DNA from: JBBAGC01 sp964491265
GTDB taxonomy: Bacteria > Spirochaetota > UBA4802 > UBA5550
Assembly: GCA_964491265.1 (NCBI GenBank)
Contig: CAZBFP010000003.1
Coordinates: forward strand, 124,001-188,000
Reading direction: 5' to 3'
Length of the DNA stretch: 64,000 nucleotides
Shown here: piece by piece, positions 36,912 to 45,624 of the stretch
How positions within the stretch are numbered: position 1 is the stretch's first letter
Layout of the letters: every line of letters begins with the position of its first letter
Program-made: the position numbers and the translations under genes
The notes under the pieces: generated by a model
The model's input: the letters and a program-made list of their open reading frames with translations, nothing else
What the model was told of the DNA's origin: nothing
The model's database searches: none

Positions 36912-37745
36912 CTATTTTTTTTGAGGGATTTTCTTTTTATCTTTTTCTGTGGAATCGTATTTTTTGTCCCCTGCTTCCAGGGTAAGTCTTGCAGCATCAA
37001 TTGTGGTTTTAAGCTTATCCGACTCGCTGCTTTCGCCAAGGATAATATGAATTTTCCGTAATGCTTCAAGATATTCTATCGATTTTTTCAGATCCTCCCG
37101 CGATTTAGCAGAGAGCTCATATTTTGTTCTGTATAATTTCGCCGCTTCTTCAATAGACTCTTTCGCGAGTCTCAGATGTTCCCTCCTGTCGTGGAAAAAC
37201 TCCATCCTGGGGTCCCGGTATTTCTGTATATCGGAAAAATTTATAAGGTTTCTGTTCATAATCGCCACTTTGGCCTGGAGCTCCACAAAGAGCCATTTCC
37301 ATTTTGAGTCCTCTCCCAGGCTGTTTTTAAGTGAAAAGAAAACCTCGTTAATCCTGTTTACCAGGTCCAGGATCTGCCTTGCATTTAGCCTCCCGATCTT
37401 TGCAAGGTGCTCCTCATTTTCTTTAAGGGATTCTCTGTCAACTTCATCGCCGAAATTATCCTTCATCAGCTGGAGAATTTTGGAAAAACTCGACTTTGCC
37501 GCATCAAGACTCTTACTGTTTTTTATCCCCAGCATATTAATTGAGAGTTCATTTGTCTTTAAATTCAGCTCTATTGAGTTTAAAAGGTAGTTTACTATTT
37601 CCAGGTTGTAGTATGGCTCAAGTTTCTCATTTTTTCTTTTTTTAAGCAGCACTTCCTTAATCAGCCTCTCAAGGTTTTCACCTTCAGCCTTTAAGTTTTT
37701 TATTTCATCATTATATGCTGCTTTCTGCGCCTTGGATATTGTCAT
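36912..37745 (-). CDS. Hypothetical coiled-coil protein
   Basis: A 277-residue, very lysine/glutamate-rich, mostly helical cytoplasmic protein with coiled-coil character throughout. No family recognised. It lies upstream of the hrcA promoter on the same strand and is probably a separate unit. Confidence 0.65.
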   Translation of the reverse strand: MTISKAQKAAYNDEIKNLKAEGENLERLIKEVLLKKRKNEKLEPYYNLEIVNYLLNSIELNLKTNELSINMLGIKNSKSLDAAKSSFSKILQLMKDNFGDEVDRESLKENEEHLAKIGRLNARQILDLVNRINEVFFSLKNSLGEDSKWKWLFVELQAKVAIMNRNLINFSDIQKYRDPRMEFFHDRREHLRLAKESIEEAAKLYRTKYELSAKSREDLKKSIEYLEALRKIHIILGESSESDKLKTTIDAARLTLEAGDKKYDSTEKDKKKIPQKK

Positions 37746-37874
37746 AACATAACTCCGCTCTTCACCTTATTATTATATTATCGGAGATGTGGGAGAAATT
37801 ATCAATTCCTCTTTAAAAAAAGTACTTGTCAGGACTTATAATAAGTAACAGTTTAAAAATAGCGGGAGAAGCTT

Positions 37875-37982
37875 GTCATTCCGGCCGAAGCGATAGAGAA
37901 GGGCCGGAATCTCCTGAATAAATCAGGAGTTATGAGATTCCCGCATTTGTACTGAGCTTGTCGAAGTATGCGCGGGAATGAC
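37875..37982. repeat. MITE-like GTCATTCC repeat, copy 4
   Basis: Starts GTCATTCCGGCC and ends CGCGGGAATGAC. It contains GAATCTCCTGAATAAATCAGG, shared in part with copy 1. It fills most of the gap 37746-38047 before the MacB-like gene. Confidence 0.75.
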
Positions 37983-38047
37983 ACCGCCAAAAGAACTTCT
38001 GCCTTTAATGGCAGATATAATACCTCCTGCATAATGGATATAATAAT

Positions 38048-39244
38048 ATGAATATAATGAACGCTGTAATAACCGCAATAAGGTCCCTTAAAAGAAATAA
38101 GATGAGATCGCTCCTCACCAGTGTGGGTATAATAATAGGTGTTTCCTCTGTTATTCTCATGATAGGGCTGGCCAGCAGCGCCAGGATTGAGGTTAAGGAC
38201 AAGGTTTCCAATTTCGGTGAAAACGGCATATCCATCAAAACAAAACGTGGAGGGAAACTCTTTACAGATTCAGATGTTATATATATTCAGAATAATATTT
38301 ATGAAATTGATAAAATAACACCTGTATGCTACAGTTCTGTGACCCGTAATATTGTGCGGTACCGCAATAATGTTTCAAATTCCATACTCTGGGGCGTTAA
38401 TAATGATTTCCTGGCAATAAAGGGGCGCTCTGTTATTCATGGCAGGGCTTTTACAGATGAGGAGATAAATTCATTCGGCAAAGTGGCAATTATTGGGCTT
38501 ACCCTGAAAGATGAACTTTTCGGCAATGCTGACCCTATTGGCGAGCACATTCTTTTTAATGATATACCTCTTCAGGTTATAGGCGTTTTAAACAGAGCAG
38601 GGAGGGCTTTTTCAGGGAGGGATTTTGACAATAAGGTTCTTATGCCTCATACAAGCGCCAATGTGAGAATTTTCGGCCGCCGCGACAGCTACTCGGAAAT
38701 ACTTATGTCAACAAAAGAGGAGTATATGCTCGATGCAGCGGAGAAACATCTGATCACATACTTCAGGCGTATCCATAACCTCAGGAGCGATCAGGATGAT
38801 GATTTTGAGATAAATACAAGCAAAGAGAAGCTTAAAATGACAGAGGATATTACAAAGGCCCTATCCCTTCTCCTTGCAGGAATCGCCTCTATATCACTTT
38901 TTGTAGGTGGTGTGGGGATTATGAATATAATGCTTGTTTCTGTTACTGAAAGGACCAGAGAGATAGGGATAAGAATGGCTATAGGGGCAAAGAGACGGGA
39001 TATTCTTTTTCAGTTCCTTATTGAGGCTGTTACTCTTACATCTGCAGGGGGGGCTATCGGAATATTACTGGGGCTTTTAGGCTATGTTGTTATTCTCTAC
39101 TTTTTAAAATGGGAGTTTATTTTTTCACTTTCAGCTGTCTTAATTTCATTTCTTTTTTCAGCTGCAGTTGGAATATTTTTCGGCTATTATCCGGCTAAAA
39201 AAGCCTCCAATCTTAAGCCTATTGAGGCTCTGAAATATGAATAG
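38048..39244 (+). CDS. MacB/FtsX-type ABC permease without adjacent ATPase
   Basis: The 398-residue protein has an N-terminal transmembrane helix after KRNKMRSLLTSVGIIIGVSS, a MacB-type periplasmic domain (about 40-245), and the FtsX three-helix membrane domain with VGGVGIMNIMLVSVTERTRE and IGIRMAIGAKRRDILFQFL. It is expected to work with an ATPase on lipoprotein, peptide or drug export; none lies in this window nearby. The following gene overlaps its 3' end by 8 nt. Confidence 0.85.
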   Translation: MNIMNAVITAIRSLKRNKMRSLLTSVGIIIGVSSVILMIGLASSARIEVKDKVSNFGENGISIKTKRGGKLFTDSDVIYIQNNIYEIDKITPVCYSSVTRNIVRYRNNVSNSILWGVNNDFLAIKGRSVIHGRAFTDEEINSFGKVAIIGLTLKDELFGNADPIGEHILFNDIPLQVIGVLNRAGRAFSGRDFDNKVLMPHTSANVRIFGRRDSYSEILMSTKEEYMLDAAEKHLITYFRRIHNLRSDQDDDFEINTSKEKLKMTEDITKALSLLLAGIASISLFVGGVGIMNIMLVSVTERTREIGIRMAIGAKRRDILFQFLIEAVTLTSAGGAIGILLGLLGYVVILYFLKWEFIFSLSAVLISFLFSAAVGIFFGYYPAKKASNLKPIEALKYE

Positions 39245-40901
39245 CGGTTTTACCCGGAATGTTTTTTCCCGGTTCAGCTCAGCTGTAATGAGCAGGGATA
39301 TATATTTTTTTGCTTTTCTTTTTCTGGTAATACTGATTTTAAGGGGGCCCACCCTTTTTAATGATTATTATAATGCTCATGAGCTTGATGCACTGGTTCA
39401 GGTAAGGGACTTTATTGCAGGTGATATTCCGGGTAAAGATTTTGCAGAGAGTAAAAAAATTATTTATCATCTGTTATATCGGGCAGCTCATAAGGTCTCC
39501 TACGATTACGGCTGGGCCTTTCTTCATCTTTTTACGATTTTTATCGTTTTTTTTACCTCCTCTTTTGTTTATTTAACCGGGAAAAGAATTACCGGGAGAA
39601 AGACCGCCATGGCAGCCTCTCTTTTTTACGGTATAATGATTTCATCCTTTAACAGTGATTTTATGGCAACTGGCCGTGAAATAGTATGCAATCTCTTCCT
39701 TTCAGCCGGATTTTTCTTCTTTATTATTTTAATATCCTCATCTGACTCAATAAGAAAAAAAGCCCTTTGTTTCTTATTGACCCTTTTAATGGCCTGGTGC
39801 GCCTTTAATGTGAGTACCCATGGTATTATCCTTATCATTTTTTTACTGTTATTTTCAGCTTTCTATATCCCCTACAGGGAATGGGGGATAAAGAGTCAGT
39901 ATTTTGCCGGTTTAGCTGTTCTTGTTGTCTCCTGCTTTTCTGTTTTTTTTATCGGTTATCTGGTAAAGGATAAATTTGTTCATCTTCTTGTGGGCCATGG
40001 AACAGCCAGGATTAATGAATTTTTTGCAGCAGGGGGGGATTACAGCCCTGTTGATTTTCTATTCCGCTTTATTCATAGACAGGGAATTCTTCTTTTATGG
40101 CATTTTATATTGTGGGTACCATCTGCAGTTTATACATGGCTTTTTTTAACCAGAAGATTTAAAGGGACAGATATAAAAGAGGCAGCTCTGATGCTCTTTA
40201 CTCTTACAGCATGGATCACTGTTTTCAGCGGAGGTTCAAGGATCTATTTCCATTATTTTATAACCATCTATCCCTTCCTTGCACTCACTGCTGCAATAAG
40301 TCTGGCACGATCTGATAAAAGGATTATTGAAAAAATAAACAGGCATATGGTTAAATTGATAATTATACCTGCTCTTTTCTTTTTTCTCTGGAATATAAAA
40401 GATATTGCTGTAAAACATTTTTATCCGGAATCTTTTTACAGTGAGAATCCGGTTTTTTCTATTACAAGGCAATTTATTCTGGGCGCTGATAAACATTACC
40501 TCCTCCCTGCTGAGGATTACAGGGATGCTGCAGATTACATAAAAAATAGTACTAAAGTAAATGATGCGGTTTTTGTATGGGGTGAGGGGCCCTATATCAA
40601 TTATTACGCTGAGAGAAGGATGGGGGGGGAACACCTGAGGATGAAAAGCAGAGCCGGCAGGATTGCTGCTCTTTATGCAGATGGGACAAGGGATGCAATA
40701 TTAAAGGCAAGAAAGATTGAGAATGAAATTATCGCACCACTTGTAAGGAAAAGGCCTGCTGTTATTGCCGATGTTTCCGGTAATGGATTTGACGGATTTC
40801 ATATATCTTTGAAGGAGTCGCGGCATCTTTATAAGTATGTAAGGAATAATTATTATTTTGACAGAAGCATAAATGGTATTGATATTTACAGGCGCAGATA
40901 G
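39237..40901 (+). CDS. Multi-spanning GT-C-like membrane protein (ArnT/PMT-type)
   Basis: The 554-residue protein has about 11 hydrophobic helices. A first exported loop contains acidic residues (NDYYNAHELDALVQ), as in GT-C glycosyltransferases, and there is a soluble C-terminal part (about 425-554). Family placement in ArnT/PMT-like glycosyltransferases is inferred from this layout. It may transfer sugar from a lipid carrier to an envelope target. It overlaps the MacB-like gene by 8 nt, so the two are coupled. Confidence 0.6.
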   Translation: MNSGFTRNVFSRFSSAVMSRDIYFFAFLFLVILILRGPTLFNDYYNAHELDALVQVRDFIAGDIPGKDFAESKKIIYHLLYRAAHKVSYDYGWAFLHLFTIFIVFFTSSFVYLTGKRITGRKTAMAASLFYGIMISSFNSDFMATGREIVCNLFLSAGFFFFIILISSSDSIRKKALCFLLTLLMAWCAFNVSTHGIILIIFLLLFSAFYIPYREWGIKSQYFAGLAVLVVSCFSVFFIGYLVKDKFVHLLVGHGTARINEFFAAGGDYSPVDFLFRFIHRQGILLLWHFILWVPSAVYTWLFLTRRFKGTDIKEAALMLFTLTAWITVFSGGSRIYFHYFITIYPFLALTAAISLARSDKRIIEKINRHMVKLIIIPALFFFLWNIKDIAVKHFYPESFYSENPVFSITRQFILGADKHYLLPAEDYRDAADYIKNSTKVNDAVFVWGEGPYINYYAERRMGGEHLRMKSRAGRIAALYADGTRDAILKARKIENEIIAPLVRKRPAVIADVSGNGFDGFHISLKESRHLYKYVRNNYYFDRSINGIDIYRRR

Positions 40902-40906
40902 GGGCG

Positions 40907-42040
40907 CTATTTCTTCTCTTTCCCTGATAGAACTGTTTTCCTGTAATTTCCCGGAGACTGGCCTGTAAATTTTAGAAATACAGTACAGAATGTTGTATTG
41001 GAATTAAAACCCGCAGCTATACCCACTGAAAGAATTGACCTGTCCGGCTCCTCAATGAGCATTGTTTTTGCCTCCTCAACCCTGTATTCATTAACAAAGG
41101 TGTTGAAGTTTTTCTTCAGTTTTTCATTAAGTATTTCTGAAAGCTGGTGAGGTGATATGGCAAGTTCCCTGGCAAGATCTCTAAGTGAGAGCTCTTCATC
41201 CGCGAAAAATTTCTCTTCCTTCATCAGCTCCTGAAGGCGTATAAGTATCTCCTTTACATTAAGCCCTGAAAGCCTCGATTTTTCATAATTTGCTTTTCTG
41301 GTTTCGCTTCTAAGGAGCCTGTAATAGTCGTTATGGCGCTGTGTTACCAGGTAAACATAAATTGTTGCGATTGTGGCCATTACCACAGAAATATTTACAA
41401 GTGTAAGGGACCAGATAAATCCTGAAAAGCATATGAGATTGGACAGGACAATAGATAATGCGGAAATATACCCCATGCGCGCGGCTTTTGCGGTTTTACT
41501 GCTCCCGGGGCTGAGCCAAACAGGGAGCATCTCTATAAGTACCGGTGTCATTAAGAGGGCAACATAGAGTGAGGGGAGAATTGCTGTAATATATACCGCT
41601 TTATAGTAAAAAGGGAGTGCTGCAAAAGCCCCGCCCCATACAGGGAGTCCCGGGTAGGGGGGAGGCTCTGACCCCTGTATAAGCCCCCATGATATTATCG
41701 CCATGGAAACGATAGCCGGGATAAGGAAAAAAAGGTAGCTTTTCCTGAGCCTGAACTCACTTGCAAGCACCCATTTATACCTTAAAACCATTATGGGCGG
41801 CACCATGTATGTCAGGGGGACAGGGAGTATTACCAGGTAATATGTGTAGGGGTAATGGTCCAGAATTCCTGTGCTGATTATACATATCTGGTACATCCAG
41901 ATTGCCATTCCAAGGAATGATATGGCAAAGAGGTAATCGATAAAGCTTTTTCTGGCCTGCACAAGCTGCCCTATGGAGATTATAACAGCAAATGTGGGGC
42001 CGAAAAACATTATAAAATGGAGCAGTGTTTCAGTAATCAC
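40907..42040 (-). CDS. Membrane-bound AraC-family regulator
   Basis: The 377-residue protein has about seven membrane helices (residues 1-235). A C-terminal AraC HTH pair follows, with LSLRDLARELAISPHQLSEI and SILSVGIAAGFNSNTTFCTV as the two recognition halves and FTGQSPGNYRK as the family tail. It probably senses an envelope or lipid signal and controls nearby or distant genes. It is convergent with the glycosyltransferase-like gene 5 nt away. Confidence 0.85.
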   Translation of the reverse strand: MITETLLHFIMFFGPTFAVIISIGQLVQARKSFIDYLFAISFLGMAIWMYQICIISTGILDHYPYTYYLVILPVPLTYMVPPIMVLRYKWVLASEFRLRKSYLFFLIPAIVSMAIISWGLIQGSEPPPYPGLPVWGGAFAALPFYYKAVYITAILPSLYVALLMTPVLIEMLPVWLSPGSSKTAKAARMGYISALSIVLSNLICFSGFIWSLTLVNISVVMATIATIYVYLVTQRHNDYYRLLRSETRKANYEKSRLSGLNVKEILIRLQELMKEEKFFADEELSLRDLARELAISPHQLSEILNEKLKKNFNTFVNEYRVEEAKTMLIEEPDRSILSVGIAAGFNSNTTFCTVFLKFTGQSPGNYRKTVLSGKEKK

Positions 42041-42110
42041 TTTCCGGACCGGTTAATCTTTTTTTATATATTGTTAATCACATAATTGAGATGTCAATTA
42101 TAATATATAT

Positions 42111-42121
42111 GCTCTGACCCC
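42111..42121 (-). repeat. GGGGTCAGAGC copy on minus strand
   Basis: The same 11-bp word as at 2805 and 2833, here at the 3' end of the lipoprotein gene. Confidence 0.5.
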
Positions 42122-42160
42122 GGCCCGGATTCGGCAGCTTATTAAATAAAGTATTTTCCC

Positions 42161-43093
42161 TTATTGCTGAAGAGAAATACTGTCAAAATATAAGCGGTCA
42201 TCTTTTGTCCCCCCTTTATCTTTGTTGTAGCAGGCTCTGATAGCTATACGGATGAATTTAGCGTCAGGCGGGATCTGATCGGCCCTCCTTTCCCAGGAGA
42301 TTCTTTCCCATACTCCCTGTTCATCCGGAGATATCCTGGACATTGTTGAATAGGGTGTAGACGCGGGGATTTCACATAAATTATCGGTATAATAATAAAT
42401 CTTAAAGCTTGAGCTCACCCTCTCCGGTGAACCCTCATCTGAATCAGCAAGATAAAGCCATGCAGAAAGGATAAGCCCATTTCCCTCTTCTATTTCAACT
42501 GGAGAGCTTAAAATTTCTCTACCTCCGATGCTTGTAGTAAGTGAACTAAAGTAGGCGGAATAGTTTCCCGAATGAGAAACTTCTTCTCCGGTAATGAAAT
42601 TTCCGGCTCCGGCCATATCCCAGCTGTAAGGTCTTGAAAGTTCATCAAATTCCTCAAAAGAAAAGTTCTCTACAGGCATTTCATTCATCCGCTTTATAGA
42701 TATGCTGTAGATCTCCTCCTCCCCTTCATCATTGCTTGCTGATATATAAATATCTGCCGGATTTTCAGTGACCGGAATAATTGAAAAGGTTCCATCTGTT
42801 GTAAAGTCTCCGCATATAACCTGAATTGTACTTCCATTGGCCGGATTTATACCAAGTTCAATTTCGTCAATATGGGTTTCTGTAAGCAGATTATACTCCA
42901 GGATTTGTGTGCTGAACTCCGGGGTCAGCTTCCCCGGTATAATCGAAATAGAGCTTATGCCCGGTTTTGGAGGGTTTTCCGGTTCATGTTCTTCCTGTTC
43001 TGTGATGTCATCCTCATTCCCGTATTCCTGTGAATCACAGGCGCAGAAAAAAAACAGTATTAAGCAGAAAATGAAAATAGATTTTTTACTCAT
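42161..43093 (-). CDS. Lipoprotein with cadherin-like beta-sandwich and jelly-roll domains
   Basis: The 310-residue protein has a lipoprotein signal with FFCAC lipobox, an acidic linker, and a cadherin-like beta-sandwich (about 48-135: ISSISIIPGKLTPEFS ... YNLLTETHIDEIELGI, ending EEIYSISIKRM). A carbohydrate-binding-like jelly roll follows (NFSFEEFDELSRPYSWDMAG to the end). It probably sits on the outer membrane or cell surface and binds sugars or protein; function unknown. The GGGGTCAGAGC words flank it on both sides. Confidence 0.75.
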   Translation of the reverse strand: MSKKSIFIFCLILFFFCACDSQEYGNEDDITEQEEHEPENPPKPGISSISIIPGKLTPEFSTQILEYNLLTETHIDEIELGINPANGSTIQVICGDFTTDGTFSIIPVTENPADIYISASNDEGEEEIYSISIKRMNEMPVENFSFEEFDELSRPYSWDMAGAGNFITGEEVSHSGNYSAYFSSLTTSIGGREILSSPVEIEEGNGLILSAWLYLADSDEGSPERVSSSFKIYYYTDNLCEIPASTPYSTMSRISPDEQGVWERISWERRADQIPPDAKFIRIAIRACYNKDKGGTKDDRLYFDSISLQQ

Positions 43094-43310
43094 TGTACCC
43101 CCTCCGGATGATTTTTTAGCTTTGCAGCAGAAACGGTCTTATATAGTAATACGTTTTTCCGGCTGTTTTTTTTGAGAAAAATCAGTTTAATAATTTTTTT
43201 TTGCTGCTTTGCATCCTTGTTACTGCTCAGTTTCCCGGTCTGTAAATACTGATTCAGGCAATAAGTAATATTCCGGCCTCTAACCCCAACGATATCTACA
43301 TACGGCATAT

Positions 43311-43321
43311 GCTCTGACCCC
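43311..43321 (-). repeat. GGGGTCAGAGC copy on minus strand
   Basis: Fourth copy in the window, in a GGGGTCAGAGCATATG context, upstream of the lipoprotein gene. Confidence 0.5.
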
Positions 43322-43324
43322 TGG

Positions 43325-43470
43325 TTCCTGTTTAATACTTGACCTCATATCTAAAAAGCATTAATTTACAGTCAAACAGCAGCCCGGGGTTAAGTATGCG
43401 TATTACTGAATATCAGAGAAAAAAAATTAAAGATGTAATAAAAGATATGATAGAAACGATTTTGCTGTAA
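43325..43470 (+). pseudogene. Fragment of MNT-type nucleotidyltransferase gene with its promoter block (copy 1)
   Basis: The DNA from about 43325 matches 47791-47910: a TAATACTT...ATTAATTT operator-like block and then the start ATGCGTATTAC (ATG at 43396). The reading frame MRITEYQRKKIKDVIKDM is typical of the N-terminus of small nucleotidyltransferase antitoxins (MNT family), but it stops after 24 residues (43470). It is a truncated remnant. Confidence 0.55.
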
Positions 43471-43531
43471 TTTATTTAACTGTTATTTTATTATGATTGA
43501 AGTCCATAATTTTTTGCAGCCAGGAGGATTT

Positions 43532-43761
43532 ATGCATATAATTATTACCGCTAAAGTTACTTCAGATAAAAAAATTGTAATTGATGAAAAGCATCAACAG
43601 CTTTTAAAACCTGGCATGAAACTTAATCTTATTATTGATCATGAAGATAACAAAATTGACAAAAAAAAGCACTCGAATTTGTTTTAATCACTGCAAATAG
43701 TTCTTCTCCTGGACTTAAAGTTAAAGAGATTACCAGAGAATGGATTCATAGTAATGAATAA
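43532..43761 (+). pseudogene. VapB-like antitoxin with frameshift in an A-run
   Basis: A perfect AGGAGG ribosome-binding site precedes the ATG at 43532. The frame MHIIITAKVTSDKKIVIDEK stops after 51 codons. A second frame continues EFVLITANSSSPGLKVKEIT and ends at 43761, overlapping the VapC-like start at 43754. The switch lies in an 8-A run at about 43660-43667, where 9 A would restore a 76-residue antitoxin. Either a real inactivating indel or a sequencing error. Confidence 0.6.
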
Positions 43762-44122
43762 CACGGGTATGCGGTATTTTGATACGAATTGTCTTATATA
43801 TTTATCTGATATAGAATCTCCATATCATGAATCTGTAATGGAAATATTTTTGAAAACTGTAAATGAAAACAGGTTCGCCTTGGAGTTTACTGTGATAGGA
43901 TCAAAGGGTACAGTAAGGCTTTCAGGAACAAATCTTAACCAGATAGATTTCTGGGATGTGGAAGGGATGGAACGGCCCGACATGGATTTTAAGCTGGATC
44001 ACCAGTATGGCAAAGGGCACGACTTTATGTATAAGTATATAGTGGAGGAAAGATGGGAGATGTTTCCGGCTTATGAGGATGTCCTGTCCGGGATAGGTTT
44101 AATGGAGAAATTGAGTTTTTAG
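43754..44122 (+). pseudogene. Chimera: VapC (PIN) N-terminus joined to Gfo/Idh/MocA oxidoreductase C-terminus
   Basis: Residues 1-~40 (MRYFDTNCLIYLSDIESPYH) are the start of a PIN-domain toxin with its first catalytic Asp. From about residue 41 (EFTVIGSKGTVRLSG, then GHDFMYKYIVEERWEMFP) the product matches the C-terminus of WlbA/WbpB-type UDP-sugar dehydrogenases. Both parents are incomplete, so neither activity is expected. The joint lies near 43875. It suggests that a vapBC module and a surface-sugar gene recombined. Confidence 0.65.
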
Positions 44123-44134
44123 GGAGGGGGAAAA

Positions 44135-44503
44135 ATGAAACCGATAAGTGTAACTGCGAAAAAAGTAAAAAACGGGTATCTGATTCCCGATAGTCCTGAA
44201 CTTGAAGGTCTTAACGGGCGCGATATAATAGTAAAAATAATTGCTGAGAAGAGCGACCCGGCTTCTGATAAAAGTTTAAAAGTTAAAAAAATAGTTAAGC
44301 TGAAGAAAAATCCCGCTGATGATAAAACCTGGAAAGAACTGGCAGCTGAAGCGGCTGTTGAGAGATATGAGAAAAAATCAAAAAATCAGGTACCCTCAAA
44401 ATTAACTGATGAGCAGATTAAGTCCTTTGCAAAAAGATATAATGTTGAAGATATACACACTATTGATGATATTTTATTACGATTAAAAGGAAAGAGGCGG
44501 TAA
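44135..44503 (+). CDS. Antitoxin-like protein preceding a PIN-domain toxin
   Basis: The 122-residue basic/acidic helical protein begins MKPISVTAKKVKNGYLIPD, a beta-rich start similar to AbrB/VapB-type antitoxins. A charged flexible middle and a C-terminal helical part follow. A GGGAGGGGG ribosome-binding site precedes it. Its stop overlaps the following PIN gene start by one base (TAATG), as in many antitoxin-toxin pairs. The family name is uncertain. Confidence 0.6.
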   Translation: MKPISVTAKKVKNGYLIPDSPELEGLNGRDIIVKIIAEKSDPASDKSLKVKKIVKLKKNPADDKTWKELAAEAAVERYEKKSKNQVPSKLTDEQIKSFAKRYNVEDIHTIDDILLRLKGKRR

Positions 44504-45135
44504 TGTTTTTACTCGATATCAATTATATTCTCGATTCTATTACGGGACGATCTGTTAATTCAGACCGCTATAATAAATTGCTTATGGAGCTGATTAATTC
44601 AGACATAGCCTGTATATCAGTCAGTTCAATTGCAACTATTGAGTATGTTATAAAAAAAAATTATAAAAATTCAATTGAAAAATTCAATGGGTTACTGACT
44701 GAACTGCAAAAAGTCAAGACGCCATCTTATATTGATCTCTCTTCACCTCTGGCAAAAAAAGATTTAGAGGATTATTTAATAGAATTATCCGCCAAAAGTA
44801 TCAGCGCCACAGTCTTAACTGGAGATAAAGATTTTATTAAAATATCTGATATTGCAGTTCATCCTGACATGATTCTTGAAAAGGGAATTGATTATAAAGA
44901 TAATAAAATAAATTTTATCGACCTTAAAAGGCAGTACCAGAATATTTATTCCGAAGTAGAGAGGAATATTGACAGGGTAATGAACCATGGCCAGTATATA
45001 ATGGGGCCTGAGATTGCCGAATTTGAAGCTAAACTTGCGAAATTTGCCGGTACAAAATACTGCTACACTGTTTCGGACGGCACAAAGGCCCTCCTTATTG
45101 CAATGATGGCCCTTGGAATAAAGGGAGGTAATTAA
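44503..45135 (+). pseudogene. PIN-domain toxin fused to truncated DegT/WbpE aminotransferase N-terminus
   Basis: Residues 1-~132 form a PIN domain (FLLDINYILDS at the start and VLTGDKDF near 107 give acidic catalytic positions). From about 136 the frame reads INFIDLKRQYQNIYSEVE and YIMGPEIAEFEAKLAKFAGT, the N-terminus of WbpE/WlbC-type DegT aminotransferases. The joint lies near 44900, where the toxin stop and the aminotransferase start have been lost. The toxin part may still be active as the front of a fusion protein; the aminotransferase part is not. Confidence 0.7.
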
Positions 45136-45136
45136 G

Positions 45137-45340
45137 CGCTTAAATGCCGCAGGTATACCAACAGCTGTTCATTATCCCATACTTCTTAACCTGCAGCCTG
45201 TTTTTGCATATCTCGGGCAGGGTCCGGGATCTTTCCCTGTAGCTGAGGAGGCTGCGAAAAGGGTTATGAGTCTGCCAATGCATCCCTATTTGACAGATGA
45301 GGAGATGGGAAGGGTAGTAGAGGCGTTGGTTAAGGGTTAG
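45137..45340 (+). pseudogene. C-terminal remnant of DegT/WbpE aminotransferase
   Basis: The frame RLNAAGIPTAVHYPILLNL, then SLPMHPYLTDEEMGRVVEAL, is the C-terminal end of the same aminotransferase whose N-terminus ends at 45135. About 225 central residues are missing and the frames do not match. An internal deletion joint lies near 45130. Confidence 0.7.
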
Positions 45341-45349
45341 GGATTTGGG

Positions 45350-45378
45350 TTCACGCGGAGGCGCGGAGGCGCGGAGGG
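45350..45378 (+). repeat. CGCGGAGGCG-type end sequence (solitary)
   Basis: GTTCACGCGGAGGCGCGGAG, as in the 5' ends of the GxxExxY packages described below, here without one. It follows the aminotransferase remnant. Confidence 0.6.
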
Positions 45379-45461
45379 TTAATGGTTTATTTGCGGTAAA
45401 ATAATTTATTAACCACAGACTTGTGGTGAGCCTGCCGAACCATAAACACAGGTGGACGCAG

Positions 45462-45623
45462 ATGGGTAAAAATAAAAAGATTGTATTGATGTTTTCGCCA
45501 GGGAATTGGAATATTTTGAAAAAAAAATTACTCAACAACGAATTTAACAGCAATGCTCTTGCACTAATGATGGGCATAACCATAGATCAAGTTAAGAGTG
45601 TACATAAGAGGTTAAGCTGCTGA
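45462..45623 (+). CDS. Small protein with HTH-like tail, possibly a remnant
   Basis: ATG at 45462 gives 53 residues (MGKNKKIVLMFSPGNWNIL then ALALMMGITIDQVKSVHKRL, a helix-turn-helix-like end). It stops 1 nt before the AlbA gene starts. The DNA GGGAATTGGAATATTTTGA inside it recurs at about 47059-47077 before the next HTH remnant. Gene or fragment is undecided. Confidence 0.35.
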   Translation: MGKNKKIVLMFSPGNWNILKKKLLNNEFNSNALALMMGITIDQVKSVHKRLSC

Positions 45624-45624
45624 T

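Noticed and set aside
43090..43308. A 72-codon minus-strand frame upstream of the lipoprotein gene
   Set aside because: No ribosome-binding site or recognisable feature, and it begins at the GGGGTCAGAGC word; probably not coding.
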